DNA from: Pseudophaeobacter leonis
GTDB taxonomy: Bacteria > Pseudomonadota > Alphaproteobacteria > Rhodobacterales > Rhodobacteraceae
Assembly: GCF_002087335.1 (NCBI RefSeq)
Contig: NZ_MWVJ01000046.1
Span: 1 to 34,972 of the forward strand
DNA length: 34,972 nt
Direction: 5' to 3'
Shown: positions 1 to 8,286 of the stretch, one piece after another
How the letters are laid out: each line of letters starts with the position of its first letter
How positions within the stretch are numbered: the first letter of the stretch is position 1
Notes under the pieces: generated by a model
The model's database searches: none
What the model saw: only the letters and a program-made list of their open reading frames with translations
Told to the model about the DNA's origin: nothing
Made by a program: the position numbers and the translations under genes

Positions 1-539
1 GGAAAAAACGCCAAAAAATCATCCCCGCCCAGCCGGTAAAGCTGGGTTCCTGACGGCATAACTTTGCGCAACGAACGGCTGAAATAACAAAGCACGGAGT
101 CGCCAAAATCGTGACCATAGGAGTCGTTCAGCGCTTTGAATTTGTCCAGGTCCATCAAAATGATCGGTTGACCGGTAGAGTTGGTGCGTGCGTCGCATAT
201 TTCGGATAACATCTTGAGCCGATTACCGAGACCCGTCAGGATATCATGATGTGCAAGTCGCCATTGTTCCTGCTCAGAATTTCTTAATTCTGCAATGGTG
301 TTGTGTAGTTTTCTTTGAAAAGTTCCAATGAACCAAAACGTTGCTCCAAGAATCAGAGGTGCCAGCAAGATGATGAAATGTAACGGGTTTGTTTTCAGTA
401 TATCCGGGAAGGATCCATATGATCTTTCCAGAACATAGGCGTCGAAAAGCAATGCGCCGATTGGAAACAGGGAACCAAACAGCACACCGACAAGCGACCA
501 TGCTAAAGGAAGCCGTTCTGGCGTGATAGGTGCTGGCAA
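1..539 (-). CDS. Membrane-anchored GGDEF-domain protein (probable diguanylate cyclase), 3' end outside the window
   Basis: Reading leftward from a TTG codon at 539-537, the frame stays open to the window edge (about 179 residues). The TTG follows AAGGGGGA with six bases between, and a stop lies just upstream, so TTG is the best start. Two hydrophobic segments (about residues 10-32 and 50-68) frame a short loop, then a linker leads to a GGDEF domain with HHDILTGLGNR, LMDLDKFKALND and the signature as GGDDF rather than GGDEF. The fold makes cyclic di-GMP from two GTP at the inner membrane face. Asp for Glu in the signature is conservative, so activity is possible but not assured. The end of the domain, and any EAL domain after it, is not visible. 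It points away from the alginate operon. Confidence 0.82.
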   Translation of the reverse strand, partial: MPAPITPERLPLAWSLVGVLFGSLFPIGALLFDAYVLERSYGSFPDILKTNPLHFIILLAPLILGATFWFIGTFQRKLHNTIAELRNSEQEQWRLAHHDILTGLGNRLKMLSEICDARTNSTGQPIILMDLDKFKALNDSYGHDFGDSVLCYFSRSLRKVMPSGTQLYRLGGDDFLAFF

Positions 540-700
540 AAACGATCCCCCTTAAACGACCCTTTCCGCAAAGATCGACACACTTGCAACTGGCATATAC
601 CGCTTTGGTTAAAGCACAGAACGGATTAAGGAACCTTGAAAACCTATTCGTTTTCCTTCTGTCGGCTTTTGTGCACAAAATGGTGACGAAGACTAATCCC

Positions 701-1009
701 TCAGACTGGATGTGATAGTCGAGAGCCATGGGACAACCGGCACAACCTATCTACAAGACGAAGAACTGGCCAGAATACAGTGCGGCACTGAAGAAGGACG
801 TCTCCCCATTCTGTGCTCAGAGCGAAAGACTTGAGAGGGCTGACCGCTTCGCAAATAGCTGCAGCATCAATGGCATCTGACTTGCCACGTTTGACGTTTG
901 GCTTCACATAAGCCGGTGCGATCAGCTTGACGTCATGTCCCAGCTTGATCAGTTCGCCCGCCTGACAAACGGTCTTGGCCAAATCGAGAACGATTGTTGT
1001 AACCCCCAT
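701..1009 (-). pseudogene. IS110-family transposase remnant (N-terminal piece with internal deletion)
   Basis: The product starts MGVTTIVLDLAKTV, typical of the RuvC-like DEDD domain start of IS110 transposases, then jumps directly to ELIKLGHDVKLIAPAYVKPN, VKRGKSDAIDAAAICEAV, which normally lies about 50 residues further on. The segment that usually carries the conserved Glu (around a GIEA-type motif) is missing. After about residue 62 the similarity stops. The C-terminal Tnp20 domain with its catalytic serine is absent. This is a dead fragment, not a working transposase. The start is supported by AGAGGAGCCACCC directly upstream, a leader commonly seen before IS110 transposase genes. Confidence 0.75.
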
Positions 1010-1215
1010 TGGGTGGCTCCTCTTATAAGCAGTTCATGGCAACTGCACTATGGCGCAATGCGACGCCGCTTGATGCAGGAGCCATCCGCCCCATCCACAC
1101 AGCTGACCTTCAGCAACCGGCTTTGCAAAGATGCTGTATTGGGGCTGATTGCGAGATATCAGTGTTGAGAATTGCCCTTTGGCAGGTGTTCCTGTGTCGT
1201 AGCCTTTGGCAAGCG
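1010..1215 (-). mobile_element. Probable 5' non-coding end of the IS110-type element (bridge-RNA region)
   Basis: Reading leftward, this segment runs into the transposase start through AACTGCTTATAAGAGGAGCC, a leader I recognise from IS110 elements. In this family the non-coding end next to the transposase start encodes the bridge RNA that specifies donor and target DNA. Part of that segment seems to survive here. I cannot fold it or place the exact outer end of the element by eye; the 1215 boundary is a guess. The associated transposase is broken, so any RNA would need a helper in trans. Confidence 0.4.
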
Positions 1216-1497
1216 TGATCTGTGCCAGCGGGTTTTACCCGCAAGATTTCTTTTCGAAGGCCTAATGTTTATCTGCACTCGCGCAACGGGCCTACCCGAC
1301 TGCCTGCTCAAATCCCGAGCCGACATTGGTCGTGCACTAAGATGAATTTGCTGTGGGCAACGTGGCCTTGTCCGGTTGGTTCTGAAATGCGCGACCAAGC
1401 CGGAAAACAGAGATAGATAGAGGCCCGCAGAGACAAAAGACAAAGGCCCGCATTCCTGCGAGCCTTCCATTTGCTCAAGCTACAATTTTAGAGGCTG
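1216..1497. other. No recognisable gene
   Basis: Short open frames occur on both strands here but none has a Shine-Dalgarno site, domain-like composition or recognisable homology. The stretch lies between the IS110 remnant and a small minus-strand gene and is probably insertion debris. Confidence 0.5.
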
Positions 1498-1686
1498 TCA
1501 CAGATTGGAAATCGTGACTGCGGTACCATCAGCATAGCACAGCACCAGATCGTTGCCCTCTCGGTAGGCATGCACATTACTGGAAAAGCGCTTGCCATCC
1601 TTGGGGATGATTTTCACCACGGTATTGTCGACCATCTCGATCGTCTTGTGGCCAGATTTGGCAATCGTATGAACGTTTGAACACAT
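1498..1686 (-). CDS. Small conserved-looking protein, 62 aa, unknown function
   Basis: I chose the ATG at 1686-1684 because AGGAG stands eight bases before it; a longer frame beginning at 1821 lacks such a site. The 62-residue product begins MCSNVHTIAKSGHKTIEMVD and has the rhythm of a beta-rich module: VVKIIPKDG, then GNDLVLCYADGTAVTISNL at the end. That last part resembles the prefix-like N-terminal domain of large biofilm adhesins (BapA/LapA type), where a DLVL-x-x-x-DG-x-x-V-x-I pattern is common. This is a weak resemblance only. No signal peptide or membrane segment is present. It could also be a relic of a larger gene removed by the neighbouring insertion sequences. Confidence 0.45.
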   Translation of the reverse strand: MCSNVHTIAKSGHKTIEMVDNTVVKIIPKDGKRFSSNVHAYREGNDLVLCYADGTAVTISNL

Positions 1687-2141
1687 AGGGGCAGCTCCTA
1701 AGTCATTGCGATCAGAGGCGGCACGATTTACGTCATCAGCGGGGGCTTTTCCGGGTGCTGTGCAGCCAGCTGGCGAAAAAACCGTCATCAGGACCGTGAG
1801 GTCCAGCGCTGCAAGGGTCATCGTGGCAGGAAAACACCTTCATTCGCTTCAAATCATTTGTGCCCGCTAATTCGTGGTTCGAGCAATAGAGTTTAAAGTG
1901 AAATACGACGGAAATGGGGCGAAAAGCCCCGTTATGGCGAGTTTTTGACACACAATTGGACAATAGACACCCAGAGCCAAGCGGGTCAAATTTGCCGATT
2001 GGAAACAAAGCGAACAGCCTTTGAGTACTGTTTCCTGGCGATGCGAGCCATTCGGGTTCTGTCGTGAAATTTAGCGCCGGACGATGTCGGACGAAACGGA
2101 GCGCTTCGTTGAGAACTGGTATACAGAGAGTGCCGCACATT
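1687..2141. other. No convincing gene
   Basis: Two overlapping minus-strand frames cross this stretch, one of which extends the 62-residue gene upstream with a hydrophobic start. Neither has a good ribosome binding site or recognisable family. It separates the small gene from an IS3-type remnant and is best read as decayed sequence. Confidence 0.4.
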
Positions 2142-2222
2142 GCTGACAGTCTCCTCGCCTTTGAACGCGTCTGGCGTCGCCTTGGCTTTGAGGTCTGGGT
2201 GAGATTGCTTCCGTTTCGCCAA
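2142..2222 (-). pseudogene. IS3-family transposase OrfA remnant (first ~27 codons)
   Basis: Reading leftward from a TTG at 2222-2220 the translation is MAKRKQSHPDLKAKATPDAF followed by KGEETVS, which matches the opening of IS3-family OrfA proteins (commonly MSKRKQ, then a run like P-x-FKAKVALEA and KGEETVSELA). After that point similarity stops, although the frame remains open to 1986. The helix-turn-helix and leucine zipper are gone, as is OrfB. The initiation codon appears to have changed from ATG to TTG. This is a fossil of an insertion. Confidence 0.6.
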
Positions 2223-2461
2223 ACCTACTCACTCTTAAGTTGAGCATTAACGGCTGGTAGTCCGCAGCTTGCGTCAGTGTCCGGTTTTCGGGGACGCGCT
2301 TACACTGCGGAGCGCGCGGCGGGTGGGGGCCTGGTGTTCAAAACAGACGTCGCGGTCTTTGAGATTGGCTGCACGATAGAATCGTTTGTGTCGTTCCCGG
2401 GCTCAACATATCTGCGATTCCGCTGCGTGGATTAAGAATCGCTTGGCTCCAACCCGTTAAG

Positions 2462-2518
2462 AAGACGCGGGCACGAGGTACAGTCCGGCCCATTCGCGGC
2501 ATTGATCGCCCGCGTCTT
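2462..2518. repeat. 11-bp perfect inverted repeat with 35-base loop
   Basis: AAGACGCGGGC at 2462-2472 is exactly complementary to GCCCGCGTCTT at 2508-2518. It lies about 280 bases before algD. There is no T-run after it, so it is a poor intrinsic terminator. It could be an operator pair, a structured leader RNA element, or an insertion-sequence relic. Confidence 0.5.
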
Positions 2519-2683
2519 TGACGGTCCTGAGTCCTGCAGATGTTCGAAAATGTTCTGCAATTTGTGATGCCGCAATATGTGGTTAGTCTTTGATTTTAAG
2601 TGTGAAATCAGAAAATACGTATCGCTATAGGCGGTAAAACAGTAAGTAAAAAATTTGAAATAAACTGTAGCGGACGGGGCACA

Positions 2684-2700
2684 GTTAACAAAAAGTTAAC
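2684..2700. promoter_or_regulatory. Two GTTAAC palindromes spaced 11 bp, candidate operator for algD
   Basis: GTTAAC occurs at 2684-2689 and again at 2695-2700, separated by AAAAA, so the two sites lie on the same DNA face one helical turn apart. The position, about 100 bases before the algD start within an AT-rich segment, suits a transcription-factor site. No regulator family is assigned. Confidence 0.35.
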
Positions 2701-2798
2701 GGCGAAAATGCCTGCCGCTTGTCCAATTTTGTTTCTCGTCCTTACATTCCAAGTCGAGCGCTGCATCAGATGGCGCCGAAATTGAGAGGCAGAACGAT

Positions 2799-4118
2799 AT
2801 GGCAAGGATCAGTGTCTTTGGCATTGGCTATGTTGGTGTGGTTTCCGCTGCGTGTCTTGCGCAGGACGGTCATGACGTCATTGCAGTTGATGTGGATCAG
2901 AGTAAAATTGATGCAATCAATGCGGGCATGTCCCCCATTGTTGAGGAAGGGATCGATGATCTTGTCCGCGACATGGTGGCCAAAGGCAAGCTGCGCGCAA
3001 CCAGCGATTTTGGCAAAGCGGTTCACGAAACGGATATGTCTTTTGTCTGTGTCGGCACACCTTCGGCGGCTGACGGATCAGTTGGGCTGTCCTATGTCAC
3101 CAGCGTCTGCGAAGACATAGGTAAGGCACTGCGCGAAAAGGACGTTTATCATTCGGTTGTGATCCGCTCGACCATTGTGCCGGGCAGCACCGAAGGCGCC
3201 TGCATCCCGGTGTTGGAGCAAACGTCTGGCAAAAAGGCTGGGGTTGGTTTTGGTGTCGGGTATTACCCGGAGTTTCTGCGTGAAAGCACTGCCATTGCTG
3301 ACAGTTATGATCCCGGCCTGGTGGTGTTTGGCTTTATGGATGAGCCCACCGGCGCGTTTCTGGCAGATCTGAACAAAGACATGCCCTGTGCCGTCAACAA
3401 GGTCGATATTCGCACCGCAGAGATGGTGAAATACACCTCAAATACCTGGCGCGCGGTCAAGGTGACATTTGCCAATGAGATCGGCAATATCGCCAAGTCC
3501 TGCGGCATTGACGGTCAAAGCGTTATGGAAATCCTGTGCAGTGATAAAAAGGCAGCGATGTCGCCCTATTTCATGCGCCCTGGTTTTGCTTTTGGCGGAT
3601 CATGCCTGCCGAAAGACGTGCGCGCGTTGCGCCACCTCGCCAGCCAGAACGATACACCGGCGCATTTGTTGAATGCTGTTCTGGAGGCCAACGAAGCGCA
3701 AATCGCCAAGGCTGAGGCCATGGTTGAAAAGAGCGGCGCTACGACAGTTGGCTTTGTTGGTATCAGCTTTAAACCGGGCACTGATGATCTGCGCGAAAGC
3801 CCCCTAATCAGCCTTGCGGCCCGCCTGATCGACAAAGGCATCGAGGTCAATATCTACGACCCCTTCGTCAAAGAAGCATATGACAGCGGTACGCCCGGGG
3901 CGGGGCGCGGCAACGAAACTGTGCCGAACCTCGAAAGTCGGCTGGTGGGCGATCTCGATAAGCTGATCAACGATGCTGGCGCGGTTTTGGTGGGCAACTA
4001 CTATAACGAGACCATTGAGACGCTTCGAGAGGCGGCCAAAACCCAGATCGTTGTCGATCTGACCCGACTGCATCGCGATATGGTGTCGGATAAAAACTAT
4101 GAAGGCATTTGCTGGTAA
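2799..4118 (+). CDS. algD: GDP-mannose 6-dehydrogenase AlgD
   Basis: Oxidises GDP-mannose to GDP-mannuronate with two NAD, the committed cytoplasmic step of alginate synthesis. The 439-residue product matches the usual AlgD length (about 436). The Rossmann motif GIGYVG is at residues 8-13, the NAD-site stretch FVCVGTPS near 82-89, the middle-domain YTSNTWRAVKVTFANEIGN near 212-230, and the nucleophilic cysteine in GGSCLPKDVRAL at Cys269. The C-terminal UDP/GDP-binding domain holds GISFKPGTDDLRESP. ATG at 2799 follows GAGAGG. It is the first gene of the operon, and its last 20 bases overlap the likely start of alg8, so the two are probably translationally coupled. No key residue seems missing. 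Confidence 0.95.
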   Translation: MARISVFGIGYVGVVSAACLAQDGHDVIAVDVDQSKIDAINAGMSPIVEEGIDDLVRDMVAKGKLRATSDFGKAVHETDMSFVCVGTPSAADGSVGLSYVTSVCEDIGKALREKDVYHSVVIRSTIVPGSTEGACIPVLEQTSGKKAGVGFGVGYYPEFLRESTAIADSYDPGLVVFGFMDEPTGAFLADLNKDMPCAVNKVDIRTAEMVKYTSNTWRAVKVTFANEIGNIAKSCGIDGQSVMEILCSDKKAAMSPYFMRPGFAFGGSCLPKDVRALRHLASQNDTPAHLLNAVLEANEAQIAKAEAMVEKSGATTVGFVGISFKPGTDDLRESPLISLAARLIDKGIEVNIYDPFVKEAYDSGTPGAGRGNETVPNLESRLVGDLDKLINDAGAVLVGNYYNETIETLREAAKTQIVVDLTRLHRDMVSDKNYEGICW

Positions 4119-5607
4119 TAGCGCAATGGTAATGGTTCTCACTCATACGGCGTATTTTGCGGTCATCTATCTGTTGGTGTCCCTTATCCCCCAGGGTTTC
4201 CTGGGGGAGCTGCATCATGCCTCCAATGCGGTGTTTATCATCGGATTCCTGGGGACCTGGCGCTATACTTGGGCGCTGACCAACTTTGCCCGGGCGGTCT
4301 GTTTTCGCCGTATTGCCTATCCAATCTGGAAGCGGCGCCACAACACGCGCTTTTGGGGCAGCAAGGTTAAATCGCACTGCTACTTTATGGTGACTACCTA
4401 TATGGTGGACAACGAAGTGACGATCATGGTCTATCGTCGGCTTTTCGAGGCCGCATCGAAAGCCCGGGATGGCGCGACGATTGTGGCCTCGGTTGTGGAC
4501 GGCAAAGATGAGCGTCTGATCCAGCAGCTTTATGCGTCTTCCAGGTTCGATATGACCAATGTCCAACTGGTCATCGACCGGATCAAATCCAGTGGCAAAC
4601 GTGACGCTATGGAAAAAGCGCTGCGCATTTTGGCGGACAAGGCCCCAACCAAAGATGACATTATGGTGTTTGTCGACGGCGACACAGTGGTGCCGGTGGA
4701 TATCTGGGCACAGGCTGCGCCGTTTTTCTCAGATCCGCGCATGGGCGCCCTCACCACCGATGAGGCCGCGATCATCGATAAACAAAACCTGTTCAAGGAC
4801 TGGTTTACCCTGCGCTTTAACCAGCGTCAGGTGATGATGTGCTCCATGGGTCTGGGCAACAGGGTGCTGACTCTGACCGGGCGTATGTCTGTGTTCCGCG
4901 CCGCACTTGCGACAAATCCGGGCTTTATCAAAGGCGTTGGTTTTGACTTTCTTGATCACTGGCGCCTTGGTCGGGTGAACTTTCTGACTGGGGATGATAA
5001 ATCGACCTGGTACTGGTTGCTGCGCAATGGCTATCAAATGGCCTATATGCCTGACATCCAGTCGCAATCTGCTGAAGACCAGCCGCGCGACACCTTTTAC
5101 GACAGCGCCAAAACGCTGATGATCCGCTGGTTCGGAAATATGATGCGGACCAACGGGCGGGCACTGCGTGAGGATCCCCGCAAGATTGGGGTGTTCACCT
5201 GGTGGTCAATCCTCGATCAGCGGCTATCAATGTGGACGACGCTTGTTGGTCCGATTTCTGTAATTGTCGCGGCGATCACAGTCTCACCGTCGGTGATCCC
5301 GCTTTATATCGCTTGGGTTCTGGTGACCCGATACATGTTTTGTATCTTCATCGCCCTGTTTAACAAAGAATGGTTCCCTATCACGCATCCGCCGATCCTG
5401 TATTTCGGTCAAATTGTTGGGGCGATCATCAAAACTTTTGTTCTGTTTCGACTGGATAAACAGAAATGGACGCGGCAAGGCAGCGGCGGTTCGGGCAAGT
5501 CCATGGCATTGTACGACCGCGTTAAAGCATGGGAATCTTTTGCCCATCACGCGCTCGCCCTGTCATGGCTGACCATAGCCATCATTTTTCTGAACACATT
5601 CGAATAG
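4099..5607 (+). CDS. alg8: Mannuronan synthase, glycosyltransferase family 2 (Alg8)
   Basis: Inner-membrane polymerase that adds mannuronate from GDP-mannuronate to the growing chain while translocating it, working with Alg44. The 502-residue product has N-terminal membrane segments (about residues 12-30 and 42-60), a cytoplasmic GT2 domain with VDGK near 133-136, the metal-binding DGD at 193-195, the acceptor or base motif TGDDKSTW at 297-304 and the (Q/R)xxRW-type IRWFGN at 342-347, then further membrane segments (about 372-430 and near the C terminus). ATG at 4099 overlaps algD; ATG at 4126 is an alternative and neither has a strong ribosome binding site. All catalytic motifs look intact. 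Confidence 0.93.
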   Translation: MKAFAGNSAMVMVLTHTAYFAVIYLLVSLIPQGFLGELHHASNAVFIIGFLGTWRYTWALTNFARAVCFRRIAYPIWKRRHNTRFWGSKVKSHCYFMVTTYMVDNEVTIMVYRRLFEAASKARDGATIVASVVDGKDERLIQQLYASSRFDMTNVQLVIDRIKSSGKRDAMEKALRILADKAPTKDDIMVFVDGDTVVPVDIWAQAAPFFSDPRMGALTTDEAAIIDKQNLFKDWFTLRFNQRQVMMCSMGLGNRVLTLTGRMSVFRAALATNPGFIKGVGFDFLDHWRLGRVNFLTGDDKSTWYWLLRNGYQMAYMPDIQSQSAEDQPRDTFYDSAKTLMIRWFGNMMRTNGRALREDPRKIGVFTWWSILDQRLSMWTTLVGPISVIVAAITVSPSVIPLYIAWVLVTRYMFCIFIALFNKEWFPITHPPILYFGQIVGAIIKTFVLFRLDKQKWTRQGSGGSGKSMALYDRVKAWESFAHHALALSWLTIAIIFLNTFE

Positions 5608-5625
5608 GCACGACGAGGTAACCTG

Positions 5626-6249
5626 ATGGCAAACGATGTTTTTCGACCGGCACCCTCTGACAGAGTTGATCAGCCCGAGCCAAGAGCGGGAGAATGGCGT
5701 CCGCTTGTGCAGCGTAGCCCGAGCATGACTTACAACTATGGAACAAACGAATCCGTTGCGCCGGAAGCCGGGCCCGAGGCGGCGCATCCTGGATCTCAGC
5801 CGCAACCAAAGCCAGGTCCCAGACAGGCGCAATCCTTGCCGGTAGATTTTGGCTATGATGATGAGCACCCGCTGTTGAAAGTGCCGTTTTCGCTGACCGT
5901 GGCCGGCCAGCGTTATACCGGTGAAAGCATTTCGCTTATGCAGATCCATGCACAGGCAGACGAAGGCCGGATGCTGGGCAATGGCACGCGGCATATTGCG
6001 ATAATCAACTTCACTTTCGAGAGTTTTATTCTGACGTTGCGCCCCGAAATTACGGTGATCAGCGAAGACGTGCAGGGCAAATCGGTCTTTCAATTCACCA
6101 ACCCCACCGGGGATCACTTGCCGCAGCTGCGCTACATCTTGAACAGCCATATCGGCGGGGGCTTTGTAACCCCTGACGGCATGATCAGCTATACCGGGCC
6201 GACCCGCCCCCCAAACCAAAAGGTGAGGCCGCGGGGCATTCACTTGTGA
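5626..6249 (+). CDS. alg44: Alg44 N-terminal half: PilZ-like cytoplasmic domain as a separate protein
   Basis: In Pseudomonas, Alg44 is one protein of about 390 residues: a PilZ domain that binds cyclic di-GMP, a membrane helix and a periplasmic barrel. Here the cytoplasmic part is a 207-residue protein. Residues 1-75 are a proline-rich, poorly ordered extension; residues 80-200 match the Alg44 PilZ region, including the characteristic C-terminal stretch LPQLRYILNSHIGGGFVTP. The cyclic di-GMP motifs look eroded: the RxxxR position reads HPLLKVPF, and the (D/N)xSxxG motif reads SISLMQ. ATG at 5626 follows GAGGTAACCTG. The stop overlaps the GTG start of the next gene by four bases, so the halves are translated together. 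Confidence 0.75.
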   Translation: MANDVFRPAPSDRVDQPEPRAGEWRPLVQRSPSMTYNYGTNESVAPEAGPEAAHPGSQPQPKPGPRQAQSLPVDFGYDDEHPLLKVPFSLTVAGQRYTGESISLMQIHAQADEGRMLGNGTRHIAIINFTFESFILTLRPEITVISEDVQGKSVFQFTNPTGDHLPQLRYILNSHIGGGFVTPDGMISYTGPTRPPNQKVRPRGIHL

Positions 6250-6842
6250 GGCGTGTGCGGTCAATTGGTGTGGCTGCCTTGTCGGTTTTGCTCATCGTTT
6301 TTGCGACTGGAGTGCTGCTCAAACGCTATACAACTGCCTATGAGATGCATCCGGTGTTCGTTGAGCAGGCCGGCCAAAAAATGCGCGCGACCGCAGCCGG
6401 GCAAATTTCTTACCTAAATCCTAACGCGGCCGAAGGTGAGGTGCTGTATTCGGTTAACGCCAATACTGGCAACGCGCTGAATTTCATGATGCCTTGTGAC
6501 TGCGAAGCCGTTGTTACAAAAGGAATTTCAGAAGGCTCAACTGTCCTTCAAACCGACTTAATTCTGACAATTTTCGTTAATACTTCTTTAATCAGAGCAC
6601 AAACGTTGATGAGCATAGAAGGGCTTAATCGGGCGATGAACGGAGACCGGGTCCACATGGATCTCAACGATGGGAGACGTATTCCCGTCGAGGTTATCGC
6701 CAGTGAGGCCACTACCGCAGCAAGCCTGCGTGGTGACCTCTTTGTCCCTGTCGAGCTTGTTTCTGCAGATGGTGCCCTATCAACAAAGGATATCGGCAAA
6801 TCCGCAAGGCTGCGGTTGTCGAAGGGCCTGATGGGCCTTTGA
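6246..6842 (+). CDS. alg44: Alg44 C-terminal half: membrane anchor plus periplasmic barrel
   Basis: A 198-residue protein starting with GTG in a GTGA overlap with the PilZ-like gene. Residues 8-25 form one membrane helix; the rest is a periplasmic domain of the membrane-fusion type (lipoyl/barrel-sandwich), with NFMMPCDCEAVVTKGISEGS resembling the lipoyl-like turn and VEVIASEATTAASLRGDLFV the barrel part. Together with its upstream partner it equals a full-length Alg44 (207 + 198 residues against about 390), cut just before the membrane helix. This split places no foreign sequence between the halves, and both frames are open with a coupled start, so I read it as a true two-gene arrangement rather than a frameshift. 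Likely role: links the synthase to the periplasmic scaffold. Confidence 0.7.
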   Translation: MRRVRSIGVAALSVLLIVFATGVLLKRYTTAYEMHPVFVEQAGQKMRATAAGQISYLNPNAAEGEVLYSVNANTGNALNFMMPCDCEAVVTKGISEGSTVLQTDLILTIFVNTSLIRAQTLMSIEGLNRAMNGDRVHMDLNDGRRIPVEVIASEATTAASLRGDLFVPVELVSADGALSTKDIGKSARLRLSKGLMGL

Positions 6843-6865
6843 GATTAAAGAGAAAGGCAATTGTA

Positions 6866-8286
6866 ATGAGCACGATCTACCCACTGATCATTTGCGGCGG
6901 CAAGGGCACCCGCCTTTGGCCTTTGTCACGGACCGAAAGCCCCAAACAGTTTCAAAAAGTCAGTGGCCCCGATTCGGTGACCTTCTTCCAGGTTGCGGTG
7001 CAGCGCCATCGCGGGGCGATCTATCATGATCCTGTCATTGTCACCGGTGCCATTCATCGGGGGACCGTGGTGAAACAGTTGCGTGAAATTCAGTCCAGGG
7101 CGCAGATCATTTGCGAACCAGTTGGACGCAATACTGGTCCTGCCGTTTTGGCGGCTGCCTATGCGATTGCGCGCCAAGATCCGGATGCCCTGTTTGTGGT
7201 GGTCCCTGCGGATCATGTGATTGAAGGTCCTTTGAGCGAAACAATCGAATCTTGCATTCCTGCGGCGCAGGCGGGTCACATCATCACCCTGCGGTATCCC
7301 CCACGCTATGCAGAAACCGGGTTTGGCTATATCACTGACGCCGGTCCCCTGGCTGGGTTTGACCCGGTTCGACAGGTAGGCGGATTTGTTGAAAAACCAC
7401 CTCAGGACGAGGCTCAGGCCCTGATTGACAGTCAGGCCGCGTATTGGGCTTCCGGATTGTCGATGTTCTCAGCCAAAACGATCATCGAAGAATACCAGAA
7501 ATTTGATCCAGAGACTGCAGCGCATGTGATTGCGTCCGTGAGCATGGCTCTGAGACGCCAGAGGCGCTGTATCTCAACGAGGCTGATTTTATCGAAGCGG
7601 CAGCTGAGCCAACTGAAAGCGTCGTGTTTGAACAAACTGACCGCATTGCTTTGGCGCCGTTGAATGTATCGTGGAACGACGTTGGCAGCTGGTTGGCGAT
7701 GTACAATATTTCGCAGCCCGACAAAGATGGCAACGTGCTGCAAGGCGACGTTATTGCGCTGGATTCTGTAAATACAATGGTGCGTACGGAAAACCGGTTG
7801 GTCAGTGTTGTCGGCCTGACTGATATCATCGTTATCGACACACCTGATGCACTGCTTGTGGCAAAAATGGATGAAACCCAGAACGTCAAAGCCGTTGTTG
7901 AACAGCTAAAGGCAAGCCGACGCACCGAGACAGAGGTTCACGCAGCTTTGAGCCCCGCCATGGTGCCGTTCCACAAACAAGATGAGCTGGAAGGATTGGT
8001 TGAAACAAACCGGTTCCACCTTGGTACCGCCGAAATTGAAGTGGGCCGGACAGTTCTGCTCGACCGTGGCCCGCGCAGCCAACTTGTCATCGTTGTGAAG
8101 GGCTCCGCTCATGCGTCTGGCCCCGGCTGGAGCAAGACAGCAGTGGAGGGGGGGCGTGTTTATGCAGACGAGACCGGCAAGGTTCGCATTCTCAACAGTG
8201 GCGATACCAAAGCGGAACTGTTGTTTGTGACACTTGAAAATGCGGATGCAAGCGCAGACTGCGGACCGATAGTGATCAATGGCTAG
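6866..8286 (+). pseudogene. algA: GDP-mannose pyrophosphorylase AlgA-type, frameshifted; isomerase domain lacks its histidines
   Basis: Supplies GDP-mannose from mannose-1-phosphate and GTP. ATG at 6866 follows AGAAAGG. The nucleotidyltransferase signature GGKGTRLWPLSRTESPKQF and GGFVEKPP are intact. The frame is lost between about 7507 and 7560: the upstream frame reads through HVIASVSMAL, while the conserved continuation SETPEALYLNEADF and PLNVSWNDVGSW lies in the frame one base earlier, consistent with a one-base deletion near 7538-7552. Corrected length is about 473 residues, usual for the bifunctional family. However, the C-terminal cupin region (RFHLGTAEIEVGRTVLLDRG onward) lacks the H-x-H, E and H metal ligands of type II phosphomannose isomerases, so only the pyrophosphorylase activity is expected. 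The stop overlaps algG. Confidence 0.85.

Larger units (their letters stand above)
2223..2798. other. Non-coding leader region upstream of the alginate operon
   Basis: No open frame here has coding character. The stretch becomes AT-rich from about 2570 to 2700, as expected for a promoter zone. It holds a long-range inverted repeat at 2462-2518 and a pair of GTTAAC palindromes at 2684-2700, listed separately. I could not place a convincing -35/-10 pair. The first gene, algD, begins at 2799 with GAGAGG nine bases upstream. Confidence 0.6.

Noticed and set aside
274..729. Minus-strand 151-codon frame
   Set aside because: It overlaps the GGDEF protein in another frame; the GGDEF frame has the conserved motifs and a ribosome binding site.
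4099..4126. Whether the algD and alg8 overlap is a frameshift
   Set aside because: Both proteins are full length with complete motifs, so this is a normal gene overlap.
6239..6252. Alg44 split as a sequencing frameshift
   Set aside because: The GTGA arrangement and the cut just before the membrane helix give two sensible proteins; no single indel is needed. I keep a small doubt.
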